From a virus, in the IMG/VR virus record IMGVR_UViG_3300025309_000028, positions 1 through 39,209 of that record: a stretch of 39,209 bases of DNA; one strand, given 5' to 3'. Of this stretch, positions 6,571 to 12,766 are shown in pieces. Below the pieces are notes generated by a model that was given only the letters and a program-made list of their open reading frames with translations, made no database searches and was not told where the DNA came from. The translations under genes were made by a program, and so were the position numbers. The first letter of the stretch is position 1; every line of letters starts with the position of its first letter.

Positions 6571-6893
6571 TGAAAGACCACGCCCCGCGCCTGCTGGCGC
6601 AACAGCAACGGATCGCCGAAAACGCGGCGATGCAGGAACTCTCGAAGCGCGCCACGCCGCTGTTCTGGCCGGTGTTCATGCTGGCCGGCGCTGTCGCGCT
6701 GTCTTTTGCCGAAAGCGCGTTCGGCGGCTACGTCATCTACTACGCGGATATCGCCGCGCGCGTCGCCGATCTGGCCGCCACCAACGAAGCGCTGGTGCAA
6801 TGCATGAACGGCCAGGCGTTCAGCCTGGGCGACGAGGGCATCCTGCGCTGCCAGATCATCAAATACGAGCTGGTACCGGGGGTGCAATCATGA
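6567..6893 (+). CDS. Single-TM small membrane protein, unknown function
   Basis: The ATG at 6567 has AAGGGAG seven bases upstream. The 108-residue protein has a charged N-terminal helix (about 1-30), one membrane span (about 33-60, TPLFWPVFMLAGAVALSFAE), then a short soluble part with two cysteines. Membrane proteins in the semi-early region of such phages are often of unknown role. It is coupled to both neighbours. Confidence 0.68.
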   Translation: MMKDHAPRLLAQQQRIAENAAMQELSKRATPLFWPVFMLAGAVALSFAESAFGGYVIYYADIAARVADLAATNEALVQCMNGQAFSLGDEGILRCQIIKYELVPGVQS

Positions 6894-7189
6894 AATCCGA
6901 GATCATCGAACCGGCTCCGCGCAAGACAAGCAATGCCGAGCGGCGCCGTGCGCTGGCCCGGAAAGCGCACCAGTGCGCCTGTTGGTGCAAGGTCAGCGGC
7001 TTCGAGGTGCTCGCCGTGATGGGCGGCCTGCGCCAGCCGCGCGTGGTCATCAAGCCCAGCCCCTTGTGCAACGAATTGGAGGGCGCGGCGGCCGCCTACG
7101 AGCGCGGCGTATGCGGCGAGCGGCACTATCGCTACGCCGTGCGCTTCGGCTGCATGGTCGAGTGGGCGACCCACAGAGGTGCGGCATGA
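6890..7189 (+). CDS. Small basic phage protein, unknown function
   Basis: The 99-residue protein has a basic N-terminal half with a cysteine patch (AHQCACWCKVSG) and a C-terminal part with further cysteines. It overlaps the previous and next genes by ATGA. There is no recognised domain; nucleic-acid or metal binding is possible from the Cys/Arg content but only inferred. Confidence 0.65.
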   Translation: MKSEIIEPAPRKTSNAERRRALARKAHQCACWCKVSGFEVLAVMGGLRQPRVVIKPSPLCNELEGAAAAYERGVCGERHYRYAVRFGCMVEWATHRGAA

Positions 7190-7440
7190 ATCCGAAGCAA
7201 GTCACACAATTCCAATGCCCAACATGCGGAGATCTGCACGATTGGGATTATGAGGCCGAGGATTGCTGCCCGCTGGAAGCCGAAAAAGTGACCGTCTGGC
7301 GGTGCGGCAACTGCGACGAGACTTTGGGCGACCAGGATCTCGCGCGGCTGTGCTGCTGGGACGGCGAGACGGAGCTGGAGCCATACATGCCCACACCCGC
7401 CGAACTGGAGGCCGCAGGCCAGCAAAGGTTGTCGCTATGA
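7186..7440 (+). CDS. Zinc-ribbon-like small protein
   Basis: The 84-residue acidic protein has CPTCG at 11-15 and CGNC near residue 42, a typical spacing for a four-cysteine zinc ribbon, with an additional CC pair between. A Pro/Glu-rich tail follows. It is coupled to both neighbours (ATGA). The role is unknown; such ribbons often mediate protein or nucleic-acid contacts. Confidence 0.68.
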   Translation: MNPKQVTQFQCPTCGDLHDWDYEAEDCCPLEAEKVTVWRCGNCDETLGDQDLARLCCWDGETELEPYMPTPAELEAAGQQRLSL

Positions 7441-7682
7441 GCCGCGTCATCAGCGCCCAGCAATACGACGCGCTCACCGCCATTCGCGGGCGCGTGGCCG
7501 CCGCCATTGCCGCCAACAGTCCGGAAGAAACGCACCGCACCATCGGCATGGTGCAGGGCTACCTGATCGGCCTGTTCACCGCAGGCGAGATCGATGCGTT
7601 TGACGTGAAATCGCTCGAAGAAGAGACGCTGGCCAACGTTAACTTCATGCTCAACGCGCGGAAGGCCGGAAATGCCAACTGA
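7437..7682 (+). CDS. Small helical protein, unknown function
   Basis: The 81-residue protein is all-helical by composition (SAQQYDALTAIRGRVAAAIA). The start is the ATG overlapping the previous stop. It has no cysteines or membrane segment. Its last 11 bases overlap the next gene. Confidence 0.65.
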   Translation: MSRVISAQQYDALTAIRGRVAAAIAANSPEETHRTIGMVQGYLIGLFTAGEIDAFDVKSLEEETLANVNFMLNARKAGNAN

Positions 7683-7926
7683 CCTGAAAGCTTCGATCCG
7701 CAAGGCACTGGCCGGGTCGTCGAGCCAGCAGCCGGTGAGCACCGCCGCGCTATATAAGCACGGCACGCGCGAGCAGGTCGAGGCCGCGCTGATGGAGCTG
7801 TACCAGGCGCATGAGACGTACTGCTGCAAGACCATCAAAGGCAAGCACGAAAGCGTCGTATGGTGGCTGGTGGGCGGGGGAAGCCAGCCGCACAGCTATC
7901 GCAAGTCAAAGACGGGGGTGGCATGA
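7672..7926 (+). CDS. Small phage protein, possible winged helix
   Basis: The 84-residue frame starts within the end of the previous gene. The order 'STAALYKHGTREQVEAALME' then a basic strand pair ending SVVWWLVGG would suit a small winged helix with a tryptophan-containing wing. This is a fold guess only. It is coupled to the next gene by ATGA. Confidence 0.62.
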   Translation: MPTDLKASIRKALAGSSSQQPVSTAALYKHGTREQVEAALMELYQAHETYCCKTIKGKHESVVWWLVGGGSQPHSYRKSKTGVA

Positions 7927-8468
7927 AAATCACCTGCCCGGCTTGCGGCGCTGTCGCCAGCCTCGACGTGCTGATCGGGCACGAAGGCGCGCGCGAGGCG
8001 GTGATGGCCGCGCTGGCCATTCCAGCGAATATCGGCAAGCCGCTGGTGATGTACCTGGCGTTGTTCCGGCCACTCAAGCGCAGCCTCTCGTTCGACCGCG
8101 TGGCCGGCTTGCTGCGCGAACTGCAACCCATGATCGACGCCGCGCGCATCGAGCGCAACGGCCGCACCTGGAGCGCACCGCAGGAATACTGGCACATGGC
8201 GCTGGCCGAGATGATCGCCAAGCGCGGCAACCTCACGCTGCCACTGAAAAGTCACGGCTACCTGCTGGCGATCATCGAAGGCTACGGCAGTAAGGCCGAG
8301 GCAAGGCGGGAGCAGCAAGGCGAAGACCGCAAGGCGGGCCGCACGCCCGTCAGCGCACAAACACCCGTTCGCGCTGAGCCCGTCGAAGCGCCAAAACCGC
8401 GCGGAAAGATGCCCGCAACCGTTAAAGCAGCGCTCACCAAAGGAGGAAGTAACGATGGCAACAGCTAG
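7923..8468 (+). CDS. Phage protein with N-terminal CPACG zinc knuckle, unknown function
   Basis: The 181-residue protein begins MKITCPACGAVASLDVLIGH, followed by a helical domain (about 25-125) and a low-complexity tail. The tail (about residues 147-165) contains a host-type dispersed repeat read as TPVRAEPVEAPKP, so part of the linker is recently acquired. Homologues in Mu-like phages lie between B and gam; function is unknown. The next gene starts inside its end. Confidence 0.7.
   Translation: MKITCPACGAVASLDVLIGHEGAREAVMAALAIPANIGKPLVMYLALFRPLKRSLSFDRVAGLLRELQPMIDAARIERNGRTWSAPQEYWHMALAEMIAKRGNLTLPLKSHGYLLAIIEGYGSKAEARREQQGEDRKAGRTPVSAQTPVRAEPVEAPKPRGKMPATVKAALTKGGSNDGNS
8364..8390. repeat. 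Dispersed chromosomal repeat inside a phage gene (RAEPVEA type)
   Basis: The stretch beginning CCCGTTCGCGCTGAGCCCGT and ending CGAAGCG resembles the short repeat often seen across proteobacterial genomes as 'TTCGACAAGCTCAGCACGAAC' variants. It is read in frame as PVRAEPVEA in the linker of the surrounding protein. Recognition is from memory of the consensus. Confidence 0.55.
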
Positions 8469-8772
8469 TCAGCTACTCACCGTGCTCTCGCGCCACATCG
8501 GCAAAGGCAACGGCATCGGCGTCAAGGCGCTCGCGCTGCAGCTCGACACCACCGAACGCCACATCCGCACACCTGCGGAAGCGCTGCGCGACGACGGGCA
8601 CGCCGTGTGCGCGCATCCCACCACCGGCTATTTCATCGCCGGAACGGCGGCAGAGCTGACGCACACCTGCGAATTCCTGCACAACCGCGCGCTGCACAGC
8701 CTGGCGCTCGAAGCCAAACTGAAAAAAAGCCCGCTGCCGGACCTGCTCGGGCAGCTTCATGTACCCACGTAG
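8455..8772 (+). CDS. Helix-turn-helix phage protein
   Basis: The 105-residue protein reads as a winged helix (residues 5-60: LLTVLSRHIGKGNGIGVKAL, then ALQLDTTERHIRTPAEALRD), like domains that sense replication or host state. SD AGGAGG precedes the ATG. Its TAG stop is supplied by the inverted repeat at 8769, so the present C-terminus (HVPT) may be altered. Confidence 0.7.
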   Translation: MATASQLLTVLSRHIGKGNGIGVKALALQLDTTERHIRTPAEALRDDGHAVCAHPTTGYFIAGTAAELTHTCEFLHNRALHSLALEAKLKKSPLPDLLGQLHVPT

Positions 8773-8827
8773 GGGCGAATTCATTCGCCCTTGCACAACC
8801 CAAACGGGCGAATGAATTCGCCCCTAC
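8769..8827. repeat. Palindromic host-type repeat (REP/BIME-like)
   Basis: Arms 8769-8790 and 8806-8827 are perfect 22-bp inverted repeats (GTAGGGGCGAATTCATTCG... ) separated by 15 bp. 'Gggcgaatgaattcgcccct'-type repeats are common between genes in many proteobacterial chromosomes. Here it sits between two phage genes, provides the stop of the upstream gene and would form a strong hairpin in the mRNA 14 bases before gam. Confidence 0.75.
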
Positions 8828-8841
8828 AGAAAGGAAACAAC

Positions 8842-9366
8842 ATGGCTACCGCCACCAAAACCAGACTCAAAGCCAAAGCGCAAATCTACGTCCCGCAAAG
8901 CAAGGACGAAGCCGCATCCGATATCCGCAAGATCGGCGACCTGCAACGCGGCATCACCCGCATGACGTCTGAAATGAACGACGCCATCGCGAATATTACC
9001 GAGGCCTATCAGCCGACGCTGCAGGAGCTCAACGACCGGCTCAAGACCATGCAGTCGGCCGTGCAGGCCTACTGCGAGGCGCACCGCGACGAGCTGACCG
9101 GCGGCAAGGCCAAGACCGCCAACCTGGTCACCGGCGAGGTGCAGTGGCGCCAGCGCCCGCCCAGCGTCGCGGTGCGCGGCGCGGAAAGCGTCATCGCAGC
9201 CCTCAAGGGCTTCGGCCTGTCGCGCTTCGTTCGCACCAAGGAAGAAGTCAACAAGGAAGCCATCCTCAACGAGCCGGACGCCGTCAAGGACGTGGCCGGC
9301 ATCACCGTCGTGACCGGCGTCGAGGACTTCGTGATCACGCCGTTCGAGCAGGAGGTGGCGGCGTGA
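8842..9366 (+). CDS. gam: Gam, Ku-like DNA-end protector / host-nuclease inhibitor
   Basis: The 174-residue protein matches the Mu Gam family: residues 15-80 form a coiled segment (KDEAASDIRKIGDLQRGITR) and the core contains NLVTGEVQWRQRPPSVAVRG, with a RFVRTKEEVNKEAIL segment. Gam binds double-strand ends and shields phage DNA from exonucleases. A longer frame begins in the upstream repeat, but the ATG at 8842 has AAAGGA eight bases before it and is preferred. Confidence 0.92.
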   Translation: MATATKTRLKAKAQIYVPQSKDEAASDIRKIGDLQRGITRMTSEMNDAIANITEAYQPTLQELNDRLKTMQSAVQAYCEAHRDELTGGKAKTANLVTGEVQWRQRPPSVAVRGAESVIAALKGFGLSRFVRTKEEVNKEAILNEPDAVKDVAGITVVTGVEDFVITPFEQEVAA

Positions 9367-9605
9367 ACACCGATCCGGATTTTGAGAAAATCACGCTGAA
9401 GCTCAACGCGTCGGGAAGCTGGTGCAACGTCAGCAGGTTTCGCGCGGACGATTGCGACCGCGTTAAAACAGCTTGCATGATATTGGCAGAGACCGCCACC
9501 GGAAGGCTGAAATTCAAGCTGGTGGATGCACAGGGTGGCGAGCTGGAATTCCTGGAATACAAGTTGCCTGGCGGCCTGAATTGGCGGAAGCCATCGAGAT
9601 CGTGA
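9363..9605 (+). CDS. Small phage protein downstream of gam, unknown function
   Basis: A GTG at 9363 overlapping the gam stop (GTGA) opens 80 codons. The protein (NTDPDFEKITLKLNASGSWC...) looks beta-rich with evenly spaced hydrophobics and fits translational coupling to gam. No family is recognised. Fifteen bases later gemA starts. Confidence 0.65.
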   Translation: MNTDPDFEKITLKLNASGSWCNVSRFRADDCDRVKTACMILAETATGRLKFKLVDAQGGELEFLEYKLPGGLNWRKPSRS

Positions 9606-9620
9606 AGATCGGATACTGAC

Positions 9621-10058
9621 ATGGCCATGCGCTATCCCATCGACCAACGCCGCCGCGACCTCGCCGCGATCCACATGGCGAAGGCGCAGCTCGGCATGGC
9701 CGATGACGCCTACCGCGACATCCTGTGGTCGGTGGCGCGCGTGCGTTCGGCGGGCGATCTCGACCAGGCCGGGCGCAGCAAGGTGCTGGATCACTTCCGC
9801 GCCTGCGGCTGGAAGCCGGTGGCCAAGGCCAACGAATGGGCTTTCATCGACAAGGCCGCCGCCGATCGCCAGCCGCTGCTGCGCAAGATCTGCATGGTGT
9901 GCAAGAGCCTGGGCGTGGGCAAGGCCTACGCCGAAGGCGCCGCCCGCCGCCAGCACAAGATCGAGCGCAAGCTGGAGATGATGGATCAGGGCGAGCTGTG
10001 GATGCTGGCCGGCGTGCTGGAGCGCACGCGGCAGCACAAGCAGGAAGCGGCCAAATGA
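9621..10058 (+). CDS. gemA: GemA (Mu gp16) regulatory protein
   Basis: The 145-residue protein matches the gp16/GemA family: RRDLAAIHMAKAQLGMADDA then YRDILW near the start and KANEWAFIDKAA followed by LRKICMVCKSLG. In Mu, GemA alters host gene expression and DNA supercoiling. It directly precedes the Mor gene and overlaps it by ATGA, the usual order. Confidence 0.92.
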   Translation: MAMRYPIDQRRRDLAAIHMAKAQLGMADDAYRDILWSVARVRSAGDLDQAGRSKVLDHFRACGWKPVAKANEWAFIDKAAADRQPLLRKICMVCKSLGVGKAYAEGAARRQHKIERKLEMMDQGELWMLAGVLERTRQHKQEAAK

Positions 10059-10435
10059 ATACCGACGCTCCCGTCAATATACTGGAGATCGTCGGGATCA
10101 TCGGCGAAGCCGCCGCGCTCAAGCTGGTGGCGAGTTATGGCGGCGACACCCCTCGCATCCCCGCGTTGCGCAACGTCAGCGCCGAGCACCCGATGGCGCA
10201 GTGCATCGGGCTCGAAGCCCTCACCGCACTATCCAAAGTTCACGGTGGAAGCTGGCTGTTTATCGCCAAGTGCTACAAGGGCATGATCCGGCGGCGCAAC
10301 GCGAACATCGTCAGGGATTACAGCAGTGGCGTGTCAGTCTCCGCACTGGTGCGGTGCTACGGCATCTGCGACCGGCAGATATGGAACATCCTCGGCAGCA
10401 CGGTTGTGGATGACAGGCAGGTGAGTCTTTTTTAA
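10055..10435 (+). CDS. mor: Mor-family transcription activator
   Basis: The 126-residue protein fits Mor/C: an N-terminal dimerisation segment (NILEIVGIIGEAAALKLVAS), the VxxHGGSWLFI-like strand and a C-terminal helix-turn-helix (SGVSVSALVRCYGICDRQIW). In Mu, Mor opens the middle promoter and C the late ones. Only one such gene is seen here, so this protein probably acts on the three conserved late elements at 12240, 20805 and 30104. It closes the coupled early chain. Confidence 0.9.
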   Translation: MNTDAPVNILEIVGIIGEAAALKLVASYGGDTPRIPALRNVSAEHPMAQCIGLEALTALSKVHGGSWLFIAKCYKGMIRRRNANIVRDYSSGVSVSALVRCYGICDRQIWNILGSTVVDDRQVSLF

Positions 10436-10446
10436 GGAGCAACACA

Positions 10447-10737
10447 ATGAATACCGATTGGAACAGCATCCTCACCACCCACCACGCGCGGGCGTTTAGT
10501 GTCGCCGCAAGCTGCCCGGCGCGTTCGGCTGCGGCAGTTCGGCGTTTGATAAATCTTGGATTGGAAACGGGAGCGGCATTCCGTGATATTGGAACAGCAA
10601 TAAAAAACCTGTCCGCGCGCCCTGCGGAAGCCCCTCCGGCACCGACAGGAACGGCTCTTCCAGTTGCAGCGCAGCCAGCATCAGAGACTGGTAATGCCGC
10701 TCCAAAAACACGCGCCACGCGCCGGAAGAAAGCGTAG
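10447..10737 (+). CDS. Doubtful 96-residue frame behind mor
   Basis: An ATG with AAGGAG nine bases upstream opens a frame starting MNTDWNSILTTHHARAFSVA. The first 16 codons lie outside the leftward gene and could be genuine phage sequence; the remainder is antisense to that gene, uses atypical codons (GGA, ACA, CCA) and becomes Ala/Pro-rich with a basic tail. It may be an older gene truncated by insertion of the leftward gene, or a real overlapping frame. Confidence 0.35.
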   Translation: MNTDWNSILTTHHARAFSVAASCPARSAAAVRRLINLGLETGAAFRDIGTAIKNLSARPAEAPPAPTGTALPVAAQPASETGNAAPKTRATRRKKA

Positions 10738-10969
10738 CCAGATCATGCTCCGGATCGAACGCCAGCCCGGCAATAGCGGCATCCGCCTCGCGCTCGTAAA
10801 GCGCGTCGTAGGCCAGCGTCTGGATGGCGGAGAGGTTCGCCCGAAAAAGTTTATTCAGCGGCCACAAGGCCTCGCTGACCTGATCGCCGTCGAGCTTGAA
10901 CGGCCTGACGTGTTTGATGGGGCAGCCCAGATGCTGTTCGGTGAAACGGTCGAGCAGGTCAATTTTCAC
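10496..10969 (-). CDS. Leftward gene between middle and late modules, unknown function
   Basis: A GTG at 10967-10969 preceded by GGAGA starts a 157-residue protein (MKIDLLDRFTEQHLGCPIKH...). Codon use is host-like and the sequence has normal globular composition: WPLNKLFRANLSAIQTLAYD, an acidic helical middle and a hydrophobic end (TGFLLLFQYHGMPLPFP). It runs against the phage operons, as accessory lysogenic genes (morons) do, and overlaps a weak rightward frame. No family is recognised. A hairpin GGGTGG/CCACCC lies upstream at 11018-11034. Confidence 0.72.
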   Translation of the reverse strand: MKIDLLDRFTEQHLGCPIKHVRPFKLDGDQVSEALWPLNKLFRANLSAIQTLAYDALYEREADAAIAGLAFDPEHDLATLSSGAWRVFLERHYQSLMLAALQLEEPFLSVPEGLPQGARTGFLLLFQYHGMPLPFPIQDLSNAELPQPNAPGSLRRH

Positions 10970-11046
10970 GGGGTATCTCCTGTGTTGGTTGGGAATGGGG
11001 ATTTCCAGTTTAACGCAGGGTGGATACCCCACCCAATAGCAGGCTG

Positions 11047-11076
11047 TTGACAGCAGTGCCAAATAGCGCGCAAAAT
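11047..11076 (+). promoter_or_regulatory. Promoter of the Rha leader with an internal copy of the phage-end motif
   Basis: TTGACA (11047-11052) is a perfect -35 box; CAAAAT (11071-11076) lies 18 bp further as a 4-of-6 -10 box. Between them, 11056-11074 (GTGCCAAATAGCGCGCAAA) matches the right-end transposase sites at 39065 and 39087 in 18 of 19 positions. A transposase bound here would cover the promoter. This is the only internal copy this close that was noticed. Confidence 0.6.
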
Positions 11077-11235
11077 CCGCCTCGGTGCTTCAAACACCAA
11101 ACAGCATAGGCGGAAGACCGCGCCCGAAAAATGTGGTTTTTTTACGTCCGTAGTTTATCTATGGCCGGGTGTGGGGCTAATAAAATAGCGGCTTGCCGCG
11201 AATATGCCCGCCGACCTATGCCGGTTTGAAGCACC
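11077..11235 (+). ncRNA. C4-like antisense RNA and its target in the leader of rha
   Basis: The upstream part folds as TCCGCCT (11076-11082)/AGGCGGA (11108-11114) enclosing the small hairpin GGTG-CTTCAAA-CACC. Its 12-mer GGTGCTTCAAAC (11084-11095) is perfectly complementary to GTTTGAAGCACC at 11224-11235, and GCATAGGCGG (11104-11113) pairs with CCGACCTATGC (11211-11221) with one bulged A. Two antisense boxes followed by two target boxes ahead of an antirepressor-type gene is the layout of the C4 RNA of phages P1 and P7. Further hairpins (11188-11199, 11242-11258) make this 313-bp gene-poor stretch highly structured. Confidence 0.62.
11131..11229 (+). CDS. Leader ORF, 32 residues, within the C4-like region
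   Basis: The frame MWFFYVRSLSMAGCGANKIA... ends at a TGA overlapping the antisense target boxes, so translation would cross the region blocked by the C4-like RNA. A similar 'FFYVR.L.MAGCGA' peptide recurs, from memory, in leaders of P4- and P1-like Icd/Ash genes. There is no clear ribosome site. In P1 the C4 target also lies at a leader frame coupled to the downstream antirepressor. Confidence 0.4.
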   Translation: MWFFYVRSLSMAGCGANKIAACREYARRPMPV

Positions 11236-11282
11236 TGGCCGCCCACGGCCTTCGTGGGTTGTCCCTTCAAAGGAGCATAGAT

Positions 11283-11936
11283 ATGAACCAACTCGTCCAC
11301 CAATCCGGTGACCGCCTCATCGTCACCACCCTCGAAATATCCAACCACTTCGGCAAGCGACATGATGACGTGCTGAAGGCTATAAAAAACCTCGAATGCT
11401 CTCAAGAATTTAGCCGCCGCAATTTTGCGGGCACCTCCTACAATGACAGCCAGAACAAGCCTCGCCCCATGTACGAGATCACCCGCGACGGATTCACCTT
11501 CCTGTGCATGGGCTTCACCGGCCCGCAGGCGGCGGTGTGGAAAGAGCGCTACATCGAGGCGTTTAACCAGATGGAGGCCGCGCTGCGCGGCGATCTGCCC
11601 GCGCTGCGGCGCGAGTTGCCGCTGGCGCTGGAGAATGGTCACCTGAAAGACATGGTGCGCGCCCGCGATGAGATCATCCAGGCCAAGGATGGCGTTATCA
11701 TGGGGCTGCAAGACAAGCTGATCGGCTCGCAAGGGCGGCAGATCAGGCTGATCGGGCAGGTGGCGGCGATGCAGAAGCGCCAGCGCGACCGCGAGATCAT
11801 CCAGCTCATCGAGCGCATGGAGTCCGAAGGCAAGCCGCGCCAGGAGATCGCCGCGATGACCGGCAAACCGTTCAACTACATCCGCCAGCGGGTGTTCATC
11901 GCCCGCAACGAGGGGCGGATCGGGGGTGCGGCATGA
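11283..11936 (+). CDS. rha: Rha-family phage regulatory protein
   Basis: The 217-residue protein begins with the Rha signature (RLIVTTLEISNHFGKRHDDV, then LKAIKNLEC...F....Y.....KPRPMYEITRDGFTFLCMGF, then TGPQAAVWKERYIEAFNQME), followed by a coiled, basic C-terminal region. Rha proteins are implicated in phage regulation and often act like antirepressors. SD AAAGGAG lies 7 bases before the ATG. The structured leader suggests control by antisense RNA. The next gene overlaps by ATGA. Confidence 0.88.
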   Translation: MNQLVHQSGDRLIVTTLEISNHFGKRHDDVLKAIKNLECSQEFSRRNFAGTSYNDSQNKPRPMYEITRDGFTFLCMGFTGPQAAVWKERYIEAFNQMEAALRGDLPALRRELPLALENGHLKDMVRARDEIIQAKDGVIMGLQDKLIGSQGRQIRLIGQVAAMQKRQRDREIIQLIERMESEGKPRQEIAAMTGKPFNYIRQRVFIARNEGRIGGAA

Positions 11937-12181
11937 GCCACATGCACACACCCGGAGCCTTGCTCCCCGGCCAGATGCCCGGTGCCTGGTACGACCTCAC
12001 CGCGCGCATCGGCGAGGTGCAATCGGTGGCCTCCTGCGCGCTGGAGTCTTTGCCAAGCGGCTTGCAGGGTTTTGAATATGCCCGCATGAACCACGCCAGT
12101 AACCTGATCGCAACGATGCAAGACCTGTTGATGCTGATGGAAAAAGATGCCGAGCTGATCGCCACACAGATGAAGTTGTAG
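11933..12181 (+). CDS. Small helical protein behind rha, unknown function
   Basis: The 82-residue protein overlaps the rha stop. The first 20 residues are Pro/Gly-rich, the rest forms two amphipathic helices (ARMNHASNLIATMQDLLMLM). No family is recognised. A strong terminator follows 12 bp later, closing this transcription unit. Confidence 0.65.
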   Translation: MSHMHTPGALLPGQMPGAWYDLTARIGEVQSVASCALESLPSGLQGFEYARMNHASNLIATMQDLLMLMEKDAELIATQMKL

Positions 12182-12193
12182 TAGTATTTCCTT

Positions 12194-12236
12194 AAGGCCG
12201 TTCCCCTTCGATACCTCAGGGCGAACGGCCTTTCTT
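12194..12236 (+). terminator. Strong Rho-independent terminator
   Basis: AAGGCCGTTC (12194-12203) and GAACGGCCTT (12223-12232) are perfect 10-bp arms around an 18-19-base loop that adds a CCTT/AGGG pairing, followed by TCTTT. It ends the rha unit immediately before the first late promoter element, which insulates late from middle transcription. Confidence 0.85.
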
Positions 12237-12239
12237 TGC

Positions 12240-12260
12240 ACCGAAGCCTTTCAGTATCGC
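12240..12260 (+). promoter_or_regulatory. Late promoter element 1 (lysis and head module)
   Basis: The segment CCGAAGCCTTTCAGTATCGC is shared with 20805 and 30104 (consensus GAAGCSYTTCAGTATCGC). GAA..TTC gives partial dyad symmetry. The start codon lies 53 bp downstream, with a 5-bp stem CGCGC/GCGCG (12275-12290) just before it. Position behind a terminator and ahead of lysis genes fits a Mor-activated late promoter. Confidence 0.72.
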
Positions 12261-12292
12261 CCCTCTCCCCCGCGCGCGCGAAGATGCGCGAC

Positions 12293-12469
12293 ATGGATAC
12301 TCCAAAAACAACCGAGCAGACCGCGACAAAGAACGTCTGCGGTACCTGCGCCAGATGGACGCAGTGCGGCGACTATCGCATGCCGGATCACGGCGAATGC
12401 GAATACCGCGACGTATGGCAATACTCGCACCGGAGCTCATCCTGCCTGCTGCCCCTTCATCCTGGGTGA
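12293..12469 (+). CDS. Small cysteine-rich protein heading the late module
   Basis: The 58-residue protein has Cys at CGTCARWTQC, HGEC and SSSC, enough for a zinc site. The ATG at 12293 is exactly 53 bp from the promoter motif; an alternative ATG lies 9 bp upstream. No clear Shine-Dalgarno is present. The same kind of short Cys-rich 'CGTC..W..CGDYR...H..C.Y.D.W' protein is often first in phage late operons; function unknown. Confidence 0.62.
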   Translation: MDTPKTTEQTATKNVCGTCARWTQCGDYRMPDHGECEYRDVWQYSHRSSSCLLPLHPG

Positions 12470-12475
12470 AAAAAA

Positions 12476-12763
12476 ATGCCAAAAAATAGATTGCCCCGCA
12501 TGTTTGACTGGCTGCTGGCCACGCTCGTCCTGACTACATTGATTTATATACTTGCCCCGCAGCAGCTCCCCGTCTCGCTGTACAAGCTGTCGCTGATCGC
12601 GATGGCGGCGGTGGTCGGGTACTGGATCGACCGCTCGCTGTTTCCTTACGCCCGTCCTAACAATCCGAGCATCCAGCCCTACGACATGATCGTCGCGGCC
12701 GCCATGCTGCGCCGCGCGATCATCGTCGGCTGCGCGATGCTGGCGGTGAGCCTGGGGGTGTAG
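12476..12763 (+). CDS. Putative holin
   Basis: The 95-residue protein has hydrophobic segments at about 10-28 (FDWLLATLVLTTLIYILAP), 35-50 (LYKLSLIAMAAVVGYWI) and 72-94, charged loops and no signal peptide. Its place just before the muralytic enzyme gene and the spanins suggests a holin that forms the inner-membrane hole triggering lysis. Assignment rests on topology and neighbours. Confidence 0.75.
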   Translation: MPKNRLPRMFDWLLATLVLTTLIYILAPQQLPVSLYKLSLIAMAAVVGYWIDRSLFPYARPNNPSIQPYDMIVAAAMLRRAIIVGCAMLAVSLGV

Positions 12764-12766
12764 CGG

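Noticed and set aside
7835-8360. Leftward frames of 133 and 154 residues opposite the CPACG gene
   Set aside because: They lack ribosome sites and mirror the codon bias of the rightward gene, which is coupled to its neighbours.
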